Assembly: GCF_002897035.1 (NCBI RefSeq)
Contig: NZ_BAUX01000014.1
Span: forward strand, 62,001-126,000
DNA: 64,000 nt
Direction of reading: 5' to 3'
Source: Methylopila sp. Yamaguchi
Lineage (GTDB): Bacteria > Pseudomonadota > Alphaproteobacteria > Rhizobiales > Methylopilaceae
Shown: in pieces, positions 8,175 to 18,830 of the stretch
Layout: the number at the start of each line of letters is the position of its first letter
Position numbering within the stretch: position 1 is the first letter of the stretch
Translations under genes and position numbers: made by a program
Notes under the pieces: model-generated
The model's input: only the letters and a program-made list of their open reading frames with translations
Databases searched by the model: none
What the model was told of the DNA's origin: nothing

Positions 8175-9248
8175 ATGGACTCGTTCGAGCTGAACAAGAT
8201 CGCCGGCGCCGTGCTCGGCGCCTTGACCGTGACGCTGACGCTCAACGCGGTGGCGGGCCTTGTCTTTGGCCAGCACGAACCCGAGAAGCCGGGCTACGAA
8301 GTGGCGGCGCTGGACGAATCCGGTGGCGGCGGCGGCGGGGCTGCGGCCGCGGCTCCGATTGAGGCCAGGCTCGCGAAGGCCGATCCGGCCAAGGGCGAAG
8401 CCGCCGCGAAGAAGTGCGGCGCCTGCCACTCGTTCGAGAAGGGCGGCCCGGCCAAGGCTGGTCCGAACCTTTACGGCATTGTGGGCTTGAAGCATGCCCA
8501 CATGCAGGGCTTCGGCTACTCCGCGGCGATGAAGGCCACGACCGACAAGACCTGGGACTTTGCGAACCTCGACCACTGGGTCGAGAACCCGAAGGGCTAC
8601 ATTCCCGGCACCTCGATGGCCTTCGCGGGCATCAAGAGCCCAGAGGAACGGGCGAACCTGCTCGCCTACCTCAACAAGAATTCTGACAGCCCGCAGCCGC
8701 TTCCGGCGGCGCCCGCGGAAGGCGAAAAGCCCGCGGCCGCGGGCGGCGACAAGGGCGCGGCGGCGCCGGCCGGCGGCGGCGACTTCAAGGCGCTGGTCGC
8801 GGCGGCCGACGTGAAGAAGGGCGAGCAGGTCGCGAAGAAGTGCGGCGCCTGTCACTCCTTCGACAAGGGCGGCCCGGCCAAGGCCGGCCCGAACCTTTAC
8901 GGCATCGTCGGGCTGAAGCACGCGCACATGGAGGGCTTCGGCTACTCCGCCGCGATGAAGGCGACGTCGGACAAGGTGTGGGACGTCGAAAACTTGAGCC
9001 ACTGGCTCGAAAATCCGAAGGCCTACGTTCCGGGCACGTCGATGGCCTTTGCGGGCATCAAGAGCCCCGAGGAGCGCGCGGCTCTGATCGCCTACCTCAA
9101 CAAGAATTCCGACGCGCCGGTCGATCTTGGCGCGGCGGGCGGGGGCGACGCCAAGCCCGCGGCTCCGGCCGAAGCCGCTCCGGCGCCGCAGGGAGGCCCC
9201 GCGCCCGGCCAGCCGGGCTCAACCCCTCCGGCTGAGCAGCCGAAGTGA
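8175..9248 (+). CDS. Membrane-anchored cytochrome c with two tandem heme domains
   Basis: A 357-residue protein; the ATG at 8175 is preceded by GGAGGA. It starts MDSFELNKIAGAVLG, the uncleaved membrane anchor of the CycM-like alphaproteobacterial cytochromes. Two cytochrome c domains follow, each with CGACH (residues 81-85 and 223-227) and a GTSMAF axial methionine (Met148, Met290). The domains differ at only 12 of 93 aligned residues by eye, so one arose by recent internal duplication. Linkers and the C-terminus are rich in Ala, Pro and Gly. Related proteins normally have one domain and carry electrons to the terminal oxidase; that role is inferred here. Confidence 0.9.
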   Translation: MDSFELNKIAGAVLGALTVTLTLNAVAGLVFGQHEPEKPGYEVAALDESGGGGGGAAAAAPIEARLAKADPAKGEAAAKKCGACHSFEKGGPAKAGPNLYGIVGLKHAHMQGFGYSAAMKATTDKTWDFANLDHWVENPKGYIPGTSMAFAGIKSPEERANLLAYLNKNSDSPQPLPAAPAEGEKPAAAGGDKGAAAPAGGGDFKALVAAADVKKGEQVAKKCGACHSFDKGGPAKAGPNLYGIVGLKHAHMEGFGYSAAMKATSDKVWDVENLSHWLENPKAYVPGTSMAFAGIKSPEERAALIAYLNKNSDAPVDLGAAGGGDAKPAAPAEAAPAPQGGPAPGQPGSTPPAEQPK

Positions 9249-9271
9249 CCCTCTGGGGCTGACGCCTCTCG

Positions 9272-9300
9272 AAAAGGCCGGGCTCGCGCCCGGCCTTTTT
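9272..9300 (+). terminator. Rho-independent terminator after the cytochrome c gene
   Basis: An inverted repeat AAAAGGCCGGGC / GCCCGGCCTTTT with a 4-base TCGC loop, ending in a T run, 23 bp after the cytochrome stop codon. Confidence 0.9.
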
Positions 9301-9431
9301 CATGTCCGCGGGCCTCCGTCACGTCCTCATGATCGCGCGCGGCCTTGACGCTCGCCTTTAAGCCGCCTCCTCTCGCGACATAATCCGCGGGCGCGCGCCC
9401 CGCGACGCGTTGCAGAGGATCACGCCCGCCG

Positions 9432-11312
9432 ATGACGTTCCGCCTGTCCGCCGTCCTTCTCGTCGCGAGCCTCGCGCTCGGCTCCGCCGCTCAGTCCCAG
9501 GACGCGACGCAGCCCCCGACGACGCCGGCGGCTCCCGCGGCGGACGTCTGGAAGCACGGGCTGTCGCTGTTCGGCGACGTGAAGTACCCGGCGGGCTTCC
9601 CACATTTCGACTACGTCAACCCGGACGCGCCCAAGGGCGGCGTCGCTCGGCTCGCCACGCAGGGCACGTTCGACAGCCTCAATCCCTTCATTCGCAAGGG
9701 GAATCCGGCGGCCGGCGCGGCGCTGCTCTACGACACGCTGATGACAGACGCGCTGGACGAGCCGGCGACGGAGTACGGGCTTATCGCCGAGAGCGTTCGG
9801 CATCCCGCGGACTGGTCGTCCGTCACCTTCCGGCTGCGGCCCGAGGCGAAGTTCCACGACGGCTCCCCCGTCACCGTCGAGGACGTGATCTGGTCGTTCG
9901 AGACGCTGAAGCGCATCAACCCAATGATGGGCTTCTATTATCAGGACGTGACGAAGGGAGAGAAAACGGGCGAACGCGAGGTCACCTTCACCTTCTCGGG
10001 TCCCGGCAACCGCGAGCTGCCGCAGATCATGGGCCAGCTGCAGGTGCTTCCGAAGGCCTGGTGGGAAGGAACCGACGCCCAAGGCCGGAAGCGGAACATC
10101 GAGGACGGCACGCTCGAAAAACCGGTCGGCTCCGGCCCTTACCGCGTGAAGGACTTCGCTCCGGGCCGCTGGATCTCGTACGAGCGCGTCGCCGACTACT
10201 GGGCGAAGGATCTCAACGTCCGCAAGGGCGTGAACAACTTCGACGAGCTGCGGTTCGATTATTTCCGCGACTCCACGGTGCTCGTGGAGGCGTTCAAGGG
10301 CGACCAGTACGACTGGCGCGAGGAGAACAGCGCCAAGAACTGGGCCACCGCCTATCAGTTTCCTGCCGTGGCTGAAAAGCGCGTGACCCTCGAGACCTTC
10401 AAGGACAGCCAGTCCGGGCGGATGCAGGGCTACGCCTTCAACATCCGCCGCGACAAGTTCAAGGACCCGCGGGTGCGCCGGGCGTTCAACCTCGCCTTCG
10501 ACTTCGAAGAGATCAACAAGACGATCATGTTCGGACAGTATGTCCGGATCGACAGCTACTTCTACGGCACGGAGCTCGCCTCGAAAGGTCTGCCTGAGGG
10601 CAAGGAGCGCGCGATCCTGGAGAGCCTGAAGGACAAGGTGCCACCGGAGGTCTTCACCACGCCCTACGTCAATCCGGTCGGAGGATCGCCGGACGCGAGC
10701 CGCGCCAACCTGCGCGAGGCGCTGCGTCTGCTGCGGGAGGCGGGCTGGGAGGTGAAGGACCGCAAGCTCGTGAACGCCAAGACCGGCGAACGCATGACGG
10801 TCGAGTTCATCTATCGCGACCCGAGCTCGGAGCGGATCCTAAGCTTCTACGCGCCGGCGCTAGAGCGGCTGGGCGTGGAGGTGCGCCAGCGGCTGCTGGA
10901 CGACAGCCAGTACATCAACCGCATCCGCGCCTTCGACTTCGATATGGTGACGGTCGGCTGGGGCCAGTCGCTGTCGCCGGGCAACGAGCAGCGCGACCAA
11001 TGGGGCTCGGCGGCCGCCGACCGGCCGGGCTCGCAGAACTTCGTCGGGATCAAAGACGCCGGGATCGACGCGCTGATCGACAAGATCATCTTCGCCAAGG
11101 ATCGGGAAGAGCTGACCGCCGCCGCCAAGGCTCTCGACCGCGTGCTGCTGGCGCACAACTACGTCGTGCCGCAGTTCACGAGCCTGGAGGACCGAACCGC
11201 CCGCTGGAACCGCTTCGCGCGGCCCGACAATCTGCCGCCGCGCGGCGCGCTGTTCCCCACCGTGTGGTGGTGGGACGCGGAGAAGGCGAAGGCCACGGGG
11301 GGCCGATCGTGA
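9432..11312 (+). CDS. Extracellular solute-binding protein of a Yej-type peptide ABC importer (first copy)
   Basis: A 626-residue periplasmic protein with a Sec signal peptide (TFRLSAVLLVASLALGSAAQSQ). The mature region shows HGLSLFGDVKYPAGFPHFDYVNPDAPKGG, the characteristic start of YejA-like proteins, followed by family 5 binding-protein motifs (LYDTLMTDALDEP, FRLRPEAKFHDGSPVTVEDVIWSFETLK). E. coli YejA brings microcin C and oligopeptides to YejBEF. It overlaps the second copy by 4 bp (GTGA), so both are made from one message. Confidence 0.92.
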   Translation: MTFRLSAVLLVASLALGSAAQSQDATQPPTTPAAPAADVWKHGLSLFGDVKYPAGFPHFDYVNPDAPKGGVARLATQGTFDSLNPFIRKGNPAAGAALLYDTLMTDALDEPATEYGLIAESVRHPADWSSVTFRLRPEAKFHDGSPVTVEDVIWSFETLKRINPMMGFYYQDVTKGEKTGEREVTFTFSGPGNRELPQIMGQLQVLPKAWWEGTDAQGRKRNIEDGTLEKPVGSGPYRVKDFAPGRWISYERVADYWAKDLNVRKGVNNFDELRFDYFRDSTVLVEAFKGDQYDWREENSAKNWATAYQFPAVAEKRVTLETFKDSQSGRMQGYAFNIRRDKFKDPRVRRAFNLAFDFEEINKTIMFGQYVRIDSYFYGTELASKGLPEGKERAILESLKDKVPPEVFTTPYVNPVGGSPDASRANLREALRLLREAGWEVKDRKLVNAKTGERMTVEFIYRDPSSERILSFYAPALERLGVEVRQRLLDDSQYINRIRAFDFDMVTVGWGQSLSPGNEQRDQWGSAAADRPGSQNFVGIKDAGIDALIDKIIFAKDREELTAAAKALDRVLLAHNYVVPQFTSLEDRTARWNRFARPDNLPPRGALFPTVWWWDAEKAKATGGRS

Positions 11313-13228
11313 GCGACGGCCTTACCCGTCGCGCGACGCTCGCCTACGCCGGCGCGGCCGCGGCGTTCGGGCTGTTTCCGTGCGCCGCCCGCGCCGAAAC
11401 GGAGGGGGCGCCTGCTGCCGCCGCGGCGGTCGAGGGCGATCCCAAGGCCTTCGGCCCGGAGCGTCATGGACTCTCCGCGTTCGGCGACCTGAAGTACGGA
11501 CCCGGCTTCAAAGCCTTCGACTACGTGCGCGCGGACGCGCCCAAGGGCGGCTCGTTCTCGCAGACGCCCTCGACCACCGCGCTGAACCAGAGCTTCACCA
11601 CCTTCAACACTCTGAACGCTTTCATCCTGAAGGGAGACGGCGCGCAGGGGATGCAGCTCACCTTCGACACGCTGATGGCGCGCGCCTTCGACGAACCGGA
11701 CGCGCTCTACGGGCTCGTCGCGACGTCGGTCGCGGTCTCCGGGGACGGCCTCGCCTTCCGCTTCCGCCTGAACCCCGCGGCGCGCTTCCACGACGGCTCG
11801 CGCCTCACCGCCGAGGACGTGAAGTGGTCCTTCGAGACGCTGAAGGCCAAGGGCCACCCTCTGATCGCGCAGGCGATCCGCGACCTTGACGCCGTCGAGG
11901 TCGAGGCCGAGGACGCGGTGGTCCTGCGCCTTTCGCCGAGGCGCACCCGTGACTTGCCGCTGACGCTTGCTGGCCTGCCGATCTTCTCCAAGGCGTGGTA
12001 CGCGACCCGCGATTTCGAGGCCGCCGGCATGGAGGCGCCGCTGGGCTCAGGCCCCTACAAGGTCGGTCGCGTCGAGCCCGGCCGCGCCATCACCTTCGAG
12101 CGCGTGACCGACTGGTGGGCGAAGGACCTCGCCGTCAACGCCGGCCAATGGAACTTCGACGCGCTGCGCTATGAGTTCTTCCGCGACCGCGCGGTCGCGT
12201 TCGAGGCGTTCAAAGGCAAGGCCTACCTGTTCCGCGAGGAGTTCACCTCCCGCGTCTGGGCGACCGGCTACGACTTCCCGGCCGTGCGCGAGGGCAAAGT
12301 GAAGCGCGAGACGCTGCCGGACCTGACGCCTTCCGGCGCGCAGGGCCTGTGGATGAACCTGCGCCGGACGAAGTTCCAGGACCCGCGCACCCGCGCCGCC
12401 ATCGCGCTCGCCTTCGACTTCGAGTGGATGAACGCGAACCTGATGTTCGGGGCCTACAAGCGCACCGTCTCGGTCTTCCAGGGCGCGCCGGAGATGATGG
12501 CGACGGGGCCGGCGGAAGGGGCGGAGCTCGCGCTGCTCGAGCCGTTCCGGGGCAAGATCCCGGACGAGGCGTTCGGAGAGCCGATCGTCCCGCCGGTGTC
12601 CGACGGCTCGGGCCAGGACCGCACGCGGCTGCGCGAGGGGGCGCGGCTGCTGCGTGAGGCCGGGTGGGCCATCAAGGAGGGTCGCGCCGTCAACGCGAGC
12701 GGAGAGGCGCTGACCATCGAGTTCCTGGAGTTCGAACCCTCGTTCGAGCCGCACCTCAATTCCTTTATCAAGAACCTGAAGGTCCTTGGAATTGAAGGGA
12801 CGATCCGGCAGGTGGACCCCGCGCAGTATCAACAGCGCACCAACAGCTTCGACTTCGACGTCGTCAGTCGCCGCATGAGCATGGACCCGACGCCGGGCGA
12901 GGGCCTGCGGCAGGTCTACGCCTCCGAGTCCGCCAACCTGCCAGGCTCCCAGAACCTTTCGGGCGTCGCGAACCCCGCCGTCGACGCGCTGATCGAGGCC
13001 ATGATCGCGGCCAAGAGCCGGGACGAGCTTCATGTCGCCGCCCGCGCGCTCGACCGCGTGCTGCGCGCGCTGCGCCTGTGGGTTCCGGCCTGGTACAAGG
13101 ACACACACACGCTCGCCTACTGGGACGCCTACGGCCGTCCGCCGGAGAAGCCGCGGTTCACGCGCGGGACGATGGAGACCTGGTGGTGGGACGCGGACAA
13201 GGCGGCCAAGGCTGGGGTGAAGGCGTGA
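11309..13228 (+). CDS. Extracellular solute-binding protein of the Yej-type importer (second copy, probable Tat substrate)
   Basis: A 639-residue paralogue of the preceding gene, beginning at a GTG within a GTGA overlap. The N-terminus SDGLTRRATLAYAGAAAAFGL carries a twin-arginine pair before a hydrophobic stretch and an ARAET cleavage region, suggesting Tat rather than Sec export. The mature part again starts HGLSAFGDLKYGPGFKAFDYV and contains the family 5 segments FHDGSRLTAEDVKWSFETLK and a C-terminal TWWWDADK. The two copies share layout over their full length but have clearly diverged, so they may bind different peptides. Confidence 0.92.
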   Translation: MSDGLTRRATLAYAGAAAAFGLFPCAARAETEGAPAAAAAVEGDPKAFGPERHGLSAFGDLKYGPGFKAFDYVRADAPKGGSFSQTPSTTALNQSFTTFNTLNAFILKGDGAQGMQLTFDTLMARAFDEPDALYGLVATSVAVSGDGLAFRFRLNPAARFHDGSRLTAEDVKWSFETLKAKGHPLIAQAIRDLDAVEVEAEDAVVLRLSPRRTRDLPLTLAGLPIFSKAWYATRDFEAAGMEAPLGSGPYKVGRVEPGRAITFERVTDWWAKDLAVNAGQWNFDALRYEFFRDRAVAFEAFKGKAYLFREEFTSRVWATGYDFPAVREGKVKRETLPDLTPSGAQGLWMNLRRTKFQDPRTRAAIALAFDFEWMNANLMFGAYKRTVSVFQGAPEMMATGPAEGAELALLEPFRGKIPDEAFGEPIVPPVSDGSGQDRTRLREGARLLREAGWAIKEGRAVNASGEALTIEFLEFEPSFEPHLNSFIKNLKVLGIEGTIRQVDPAQYQQRTNSFDFDVVSRRMSMDPTPGEGLRQVYASESANLPGSQNLSGVANPAVDALIEAMIAAKSRDELHVAARALDRVLRALRLWVPAWYKDTHTLAYWDAYGRPPEKPRFTRGTMETWWWDADKAAKAGVKA

Positions 13229-13374
13229 GCGCTTGGACCCTTGAAGCGTCATGGCCCCTGGGACAGAGCCTGCACCACTTCGGACCGCGCCCGGCGCCGA
13301 CGTCGCGGATGCGCGACCGACGTCGTGGGCCTGACCTTGTCTGTTCGTCTTCCGCGACGAGGGCCTGACGCCGC

Positions 13375-14481
13375 ATGCTCGCCTACGTCGCACGCCGCCT
13401 GCTGCTCATCGTGCCCACGATCCTCGGGATCATGCTGGTCTCCTTCGTCATCATCCAGTTTGCGCCGGGCGGGCCGGTGGAGCGGGTGATCGCGGAGGTC
13501 ACGGGGCAGGGGACCAACGCGACCGATCGATTCTCGGGCGGCTCAGGCAACGACCTCTCGCCGACCCAGCGCTCGGTCTCCAGCGACCCCGTGACGTCGA
13601 AGTACCGCGGCGCGCAGGGGCTCGATCCGGCCTTCATCAAGCAACTGGAGAAGCAGTTCGGCTTCGATCGGCCGGCGCACGAGCGCTTCCTGAAGATGGT
13701 CTGGGACTACGCCCGCTTCGATTTCGGCCGCAGCTATTTCCGCGACATCGACGTGGTCGACCTCATCCTCGAGAAAATGCCGGTGTCGATTTCGCTCGGC
13801 CTGTGGATGACGCTGATCTCTTACCTGATCTCGGTTCCGCTCGGGGTCGCCAAGGCGGTGCGCGACGGCTCGCGCTTTGACGTCTGGACCTCGACCGTGA
13901 TCGTGATCGGCTACGCCATCCCAGGCTTCCTGTTCGCGATCCTGCTGGTGGTGCTGTTCGCCGGCGGAACCTTCCTGGACTGGTTCCCCTTGCGCGGCCT
14001 CACCTCCGACAACTGGGACCAGCTGTCGCTCTGGGGCAAGATCGTCGACTACTTCTGGCACCTGACGCTGCCGCTGATCGCGCTCGGCATCTCCGCCTTC
14101 GCCACCACCACGCTGCTGACCAAGAACTCGTTCCTGGACGAGATCCGCAAGCAGTACGTCCAGACCGCTCGGATGAAGGGCCTGAGCGAGAACCAGGTGC
14201 TTTACGGGCACGTGTTCCGAAACGCGATGCTGCTGCTGATCGCCGGCTTCCCCGGCGCCTTCATCGGGGCGTTCTTCACCGGCGCCCTCCTGATCGAGAC
14301 CATCTTCTCGCTCGACGGCCTCGGGCTGCTCGGCTTCGAGTCGATCGTCAACCGCGACTACGCCGTGGTCTTCGCCAGCCTCTACATCTTCTCGCTGCTC
14401 GGCCTCGTGGTTTCGCTGATCTCCGACCTCAGCTACATGTGGGTCGACCCGCGCATCGACTTCGAGACGCGGGAGGCGTGA
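13375..14481 (+). CDS. yejB: Yej-type peptide ABC transporter permease
   Basis: A 368-residue inner-membrane permease. The N-terminus MLAYVARRLLLIVPTILGIMLVSFVIIQFAPGGP is the conserved first helix of the DppB/YejB group. It has the long periplasmic loop typical of YejB (about residues 35-135, with KYRGAQGLDPAFIKQLEKQFGFDRP) and a late cytoplasmic loop YVQTARMKGLSENQVLYGHVFRNAM that docks to the ATPase. It follows the second binding protein after 146 bp in which I see no gene, and precedes yejE by 4 bp. Confidence 0.95.
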   Translation: MLAYVARRLLLIVPTILGIMLVSFVIIQFAPGGPVERVIAEVTGQGTNATDRFSGGSGNDLSPTQRSVSSDPVTSKYRGAQGLDPAFIKQLEKQFGFDRPAHERFLKMVWDYARFDFGRSYFRDIDVVDLILEKMPVSISLGLWMTLISYLISVPLGVAKAVRDGSRFDVWTSTVIVIGYAIPGFLFAILLVVLFAGGTFLDWFPLRGLTSDNWDQLSLWGKIVDYFWHLTLPLIALGISAFATTTLLTKNSFLDEIRKQYVQTARMKGLSENQVLYGHVFRNAMLLLIAGFPGAFIGAFFTGALLIETIFSLDGLGLLGFESIVNRDYAVVFASLYIFSLLGLVVSLISDLSYMWVDPRIDFETREA

Positions 14482-14485
14482 GGAC

Positions 14486-15697
14486 ATGACCGACGCCGCG
14501 ATCGTCGCTCCCCCGCCGTCGCCCGGCGCGCCGCCGATGCCCGCCGTCGCCCGCGGGCGGCTGTCGCCGATCAACCGCCGCCGGCTCGCCAACTTCAAGG
14601 CGAACCGCCGGGGCTACTGGTCGCTCGTGCTGTTCCTGGCGCTGTTCATCGTCACGCTGTTCGCGGAGTTCATCGCGAACGACAAGCCGTTCCTGGTGAA
14701 GCACGACGGCGCGTTCTTCGTGCCGGCGCTCGTCACCTACGCCGAGACCGCCTATGGCGGCGAGTTCGAAACCGAGGCGGACTACCGCGACCCCTATCTG
14801 CAGAAGCTGATCAAGGACAGCGGCGGCTACATGATCTGGCCGCCGATCCGCTACTCCTACCGCACCATCAACCTCAACCTGCCGACGCCCGCGCCTTCGG
14901 CCCCGACATGGATGCTGACCGACGAGCAATGCTCCAAGGCTTCCGTCGGCCGGACCCCCGAGGGCGACGCGGCGCCGACGCAAGGCGGAAGCGCGCCCAA
15001 GGCCCGGACCTGCGCCGACCTTGAATGGAACTGGCTCGGCACCGACGACCAGGGCCGCGACGTGCTGGCACGGCTGATCTACGGCTTTCGCCTGTCGGTG
15101 CTGTTCGGCCTCGCCCTCGCCGTGCTCTCGTCAATCATCGGTGTGCTGGCGGGCGCGGTGCAGGGCTATTTCGGCGGCTGGATCGACCTGTTCTTCCAGC
15201 GCTTCATCGAGATCTGGACCTCGGTGCCGACGCTTTACCTGCTGATCATCCTGTCGTCGGTATTGGCCCCCAACGTCTGGGTGCTGCTCGGCATCCTGCT
15301 GCTGTTCTCGTGGACCGCGCTCGTCGGCGTGGTGCGGGCCGAGTTCCTGCGCGGCCGCAACTTCGAGTACGTCCGCGCGGCCCGGGCGCTCGGCGTCTCA
15401 AACCGCGCCATCATGTTCCGCCATCTGCTGCCGAACGCGATGGTGGCGACGCTGACCTTCATGCCCTTCATCCTGTCGGGCTCGATCACGACGCTCACCG
15501 CGCTGGACTTCCTCGGCTTCGGCCTGCCGCCCGGCTCGCCGTCGCTCGGCGAGCTGCTGGCGCAAGGCAAATCGAACCTGCAGGCCCCGTGGCTCGGCAT
15601 CTCGGGCTTTGTGGTGATCGCGCTGATGCTGTCGCTGCTGATCTTCGTCGGCGAAGCCGTGCGCGACGCCTTCGACCCGCGGAAGACGTTCCGATGA
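14486..15697 (+). CDS. yejE: Yej-type peptide ABC transporter permease
   Basis: A 403-residue permease paired with YejB. After a proline-rich N-terminus comes NRRRLANFKANRRGYWSLVLFLALFIVTLFAEFIAND, the standard first region of YejE, then a large periplasmic segment (about residues 60-185) with HDGAFFVPALVTYAETAYGG and WLGTDDQGRDVLARLIYGFR. The EAA loop FEYVRAARALGVSNRAIMFRHLLPNAM contacts the ATPase. In most genomes yejF follows directly; here a two-gene PIN module intervenes. Confidence 0.95.
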   Translation: MTDAAIVAPPPSPGAPPMPAVARGRLSPINRRRLANFKANRRGYWSLVLFLALFIVTLFAEFIANDKPFLVKHDGAFFVPALVTYAETAYGGEFETEADYRDPYLQKLIKDSGGYMIWPPIRYSYRTINLNLPTPAPSAPTWMLTDEQCSKASVGRTPEGDAAPTQGGSAPKARTCADLEWNWLGTDDQGRDVLARLIYGFRLSVLFGLALAVLSSIIGVLAGAVQGYFGGWIDLFFQRFIEIWTSVPTLYLLIILSSVLAPNVWVLLGILLLFSWTALVGVVRAEFLRGRNFEYVRAARALGVSNRAIMFRHLLPNAMVATLTFMPFILSGSITTLTALDFLGFGLPPGSPSLGELLAQGKSNLQAPWLGISGFVVIALMLSLLIFVGEAVRDAFDPRKTFR

Positions 15698-15718
15698 GAC
15701 GGGTGTAGGATCCGCGCC

Positions 15719-15973
15719 ATGGACGAGCGCGAAAAGATCATCCGCGAGGACTATCCCGTCGACCGGCTGCCCGAGGACCTTCGGGCGGAGCTCGGCGACG
15801 CGACCCGCGTGCGGGTGACGGTGGAGCGGGCGATCGACAGCGACGAACGCAAAAGCTGGGCGGAGATCGAAGCGCTGATCGAGGAGCTCCATCGGTCTCC
15901 GGGGTTCAAACCCGTGACGACCGACGAGGCCGTCGCTCGCGTTCGCGAGCTGCGGGACGAGTGGGACCGCTGA
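15719..15973 (+). CDS. Putative antitoxin of a PIN-domain toxin-antitoxin pair
   Basis: An 84-residue acidic/basic protein beginning 21 bp after yejE and ending 3 bp before the PIN gene. It has a short N-terminal REDYPVDRLPEDLRAELGD stretch, a VRVTVER strand that could be the start of a small DNA-binding or dimerisation domain, and a helical C-terminus containing SWAEIEALIEELHRSPGFKPVTTDEAVARVRELRDEWDR, the sort of tail that wraps a PIN toxin. I cannot assign a named antitoxin family. The call rests mainly on size, position and the partner gene. Confidence 0.7.
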   Translation: MDEREKIIREDYPVDRLPEDLRAELGDATRVRVTVERAIDSDERKSWAEIEALIEELHRSPGFKPVTTDEAVARVRELRDEWDR

Positions 15974-15976
15974 GGC

Positions 15977-16452
15977 TTGGCGCTGCGGGCCTATCTCGAT
16001 GCGAACGCGTTGATCAGGGCGGTGGAGGCCGATGACCCTGTCGCGATGGGCGTCAGAAGTCTGTTGGCGACACGTCACGCCGCGCCCGTGTCGAGCGAGC
16101 TGACTTTGGCGGAGGTTCTCGTCGTCCCCTTGCGGCGCGCCCAGGCGGACCCGTCCGATCCGATGGCGCGCGTGTGGCGGTCGACCTACGAGGCCCTCTT
16201 TCGAAAAGCCGGAACCATCGACGCCGTTCCCGTGTCGGCCGAACTGCTTCTGCGGGCTGCGGAACTGCGCGCCGAGCACAGGAGCCTCCGACTGCCGGAC
16301 GCGATCCATCTCGCGACCTGCCTGTCGGCGCGCTGCGACGTCATCATAACTCAGGACGGCGGCCTGCTGCGGGCCGCGAGCGCTTACCTGCCCACATGCT
16401 CGCTTATCGAATCCGAGCTGACCGCCCTGTTCGAGAAGGCCGTGACGCGCCC

Positions 16453-16456
<4 letters not shown>
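15977..16456 (+). CDS. PIN-domain protein, putative VapC-like ribonuclease toxin
   Basis: A 159-residue protein from a TTG start. PIN-domain acidic residues are in place: Asp8 in RAYLDANALI, Glu46 in LTLAEVLV, Asp108 in LRLPDAIHLATCL and Asp127 in IITQDGGLL. These coordinate the metal ions used to cut RNA. The order antitoxin then toxin with 3 bp between is usual for VapBC. Its stop overlaps the yejF ATG by 4 bp (ATGA), so toxin and transporter ATPase are translationally linked. Slightly longer than typical VapC (about 130-145). Confidence 0.85.
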
Positions 16457-18080
<1,624 letters not shown>

Positions 18081-18084
<4 letters not shown>

Positions 18085-18731
18085 GCGACAACTTGACCGA
18101 CGACGACATTCTGGCCGCCCGGATCGCCGACGTGGCGTTCGAAGGGCCGACGCTGCTGCACGACGGCTACCGAAAGCTGGAGCTGTGGCGCGCCACTCTG
18201 CCCGAAGCGCCCGGCCGCGGCGTCATCGTGCAGGAACGCGAGGTCTTGCGCGCAGGACCGTGCGTAGGCGTGATCGCGGTGGACCTCGTCCGCGACGAGA
18301 TCGTGCTCATCCGCCAGTTCCGGGCGCCGGCGGCGCTCGCGACAGGCCGGGGCGACCTCGTGGAGATCGTCGCTGGCCGCATGGAGCCAGGCGAGGACGC
18401 CGCCTTCGCCGCGCGGCGCGAGCTCACGGAGGAGACTGGCCTCGCCGCGCTCGCGCTGTCGAAGCCGCTGCTGGCCTTCCTGCCGACGCCGGGCATCGTC
18501 GACGAGCACGCCACGCTGTTCCTCGCCTCGGTCGACGCAAGCGCGCTGCCAGAGCACGCCGGCGCCGCCGACGAGCGGGAGCTGACCCAGCCGTTCACGA
18601 TCCCGATCGACGCCGCGATCAAGGCGATCGAAAGCCCGGTCGCGAGCAACGCCTATCTGCTGATCGCGCTGCAATGGCTGGCGATGAACCGTCCTCGGCT
18701 GCGGGCGGTGCTGGAGGCCGGCGAGGGCTGA
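18081..18731 (+). CDS. Nudix hydrolase, ADP-ribose pyrophosphatase-like
   Basis: A 216-residue protein with a perfect Nudix box, GRMEPGEDAAFAARRELTEE followed by TG (G-X5-E-X7-REU-X-EE-X-G), at about residues 97-119. The upstream part (REVLRAGPCVGVIAVDLVRDEIVLIRQFRAPA) and the VEIVAGR strand match the NudF/ADP-ribose pyrophosphatase group, which hydrolyses ADP-ribose and related nucleotide sugars. Coupled to yejF by a 4-bp overlap. The exact substrate is not certain from sequence. Confidence 0.9.
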
Positions 18732-18830
18732 GCGGCGATCGGGGCGCGAAGCTCGCTCTCCTCCCCCATGGCGCAACGCCCTCTCGCCCGTTATGTCTGG
18801 CGCTCCCCCTTCGGAGACCGCTTGATCCCC

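Noticed and set aside
6303-9002. A 899-residue open frame on the minus strand covering pheA, kdsB and the cytochrome gene
   Set aside because: Only its last third is real (prephenate dehydratase). The rest is out-of-frame translation of kdsB and the cytochrome gene, rich in Arg, Pro and Ala as expected of shadows in GC-rich DNA.
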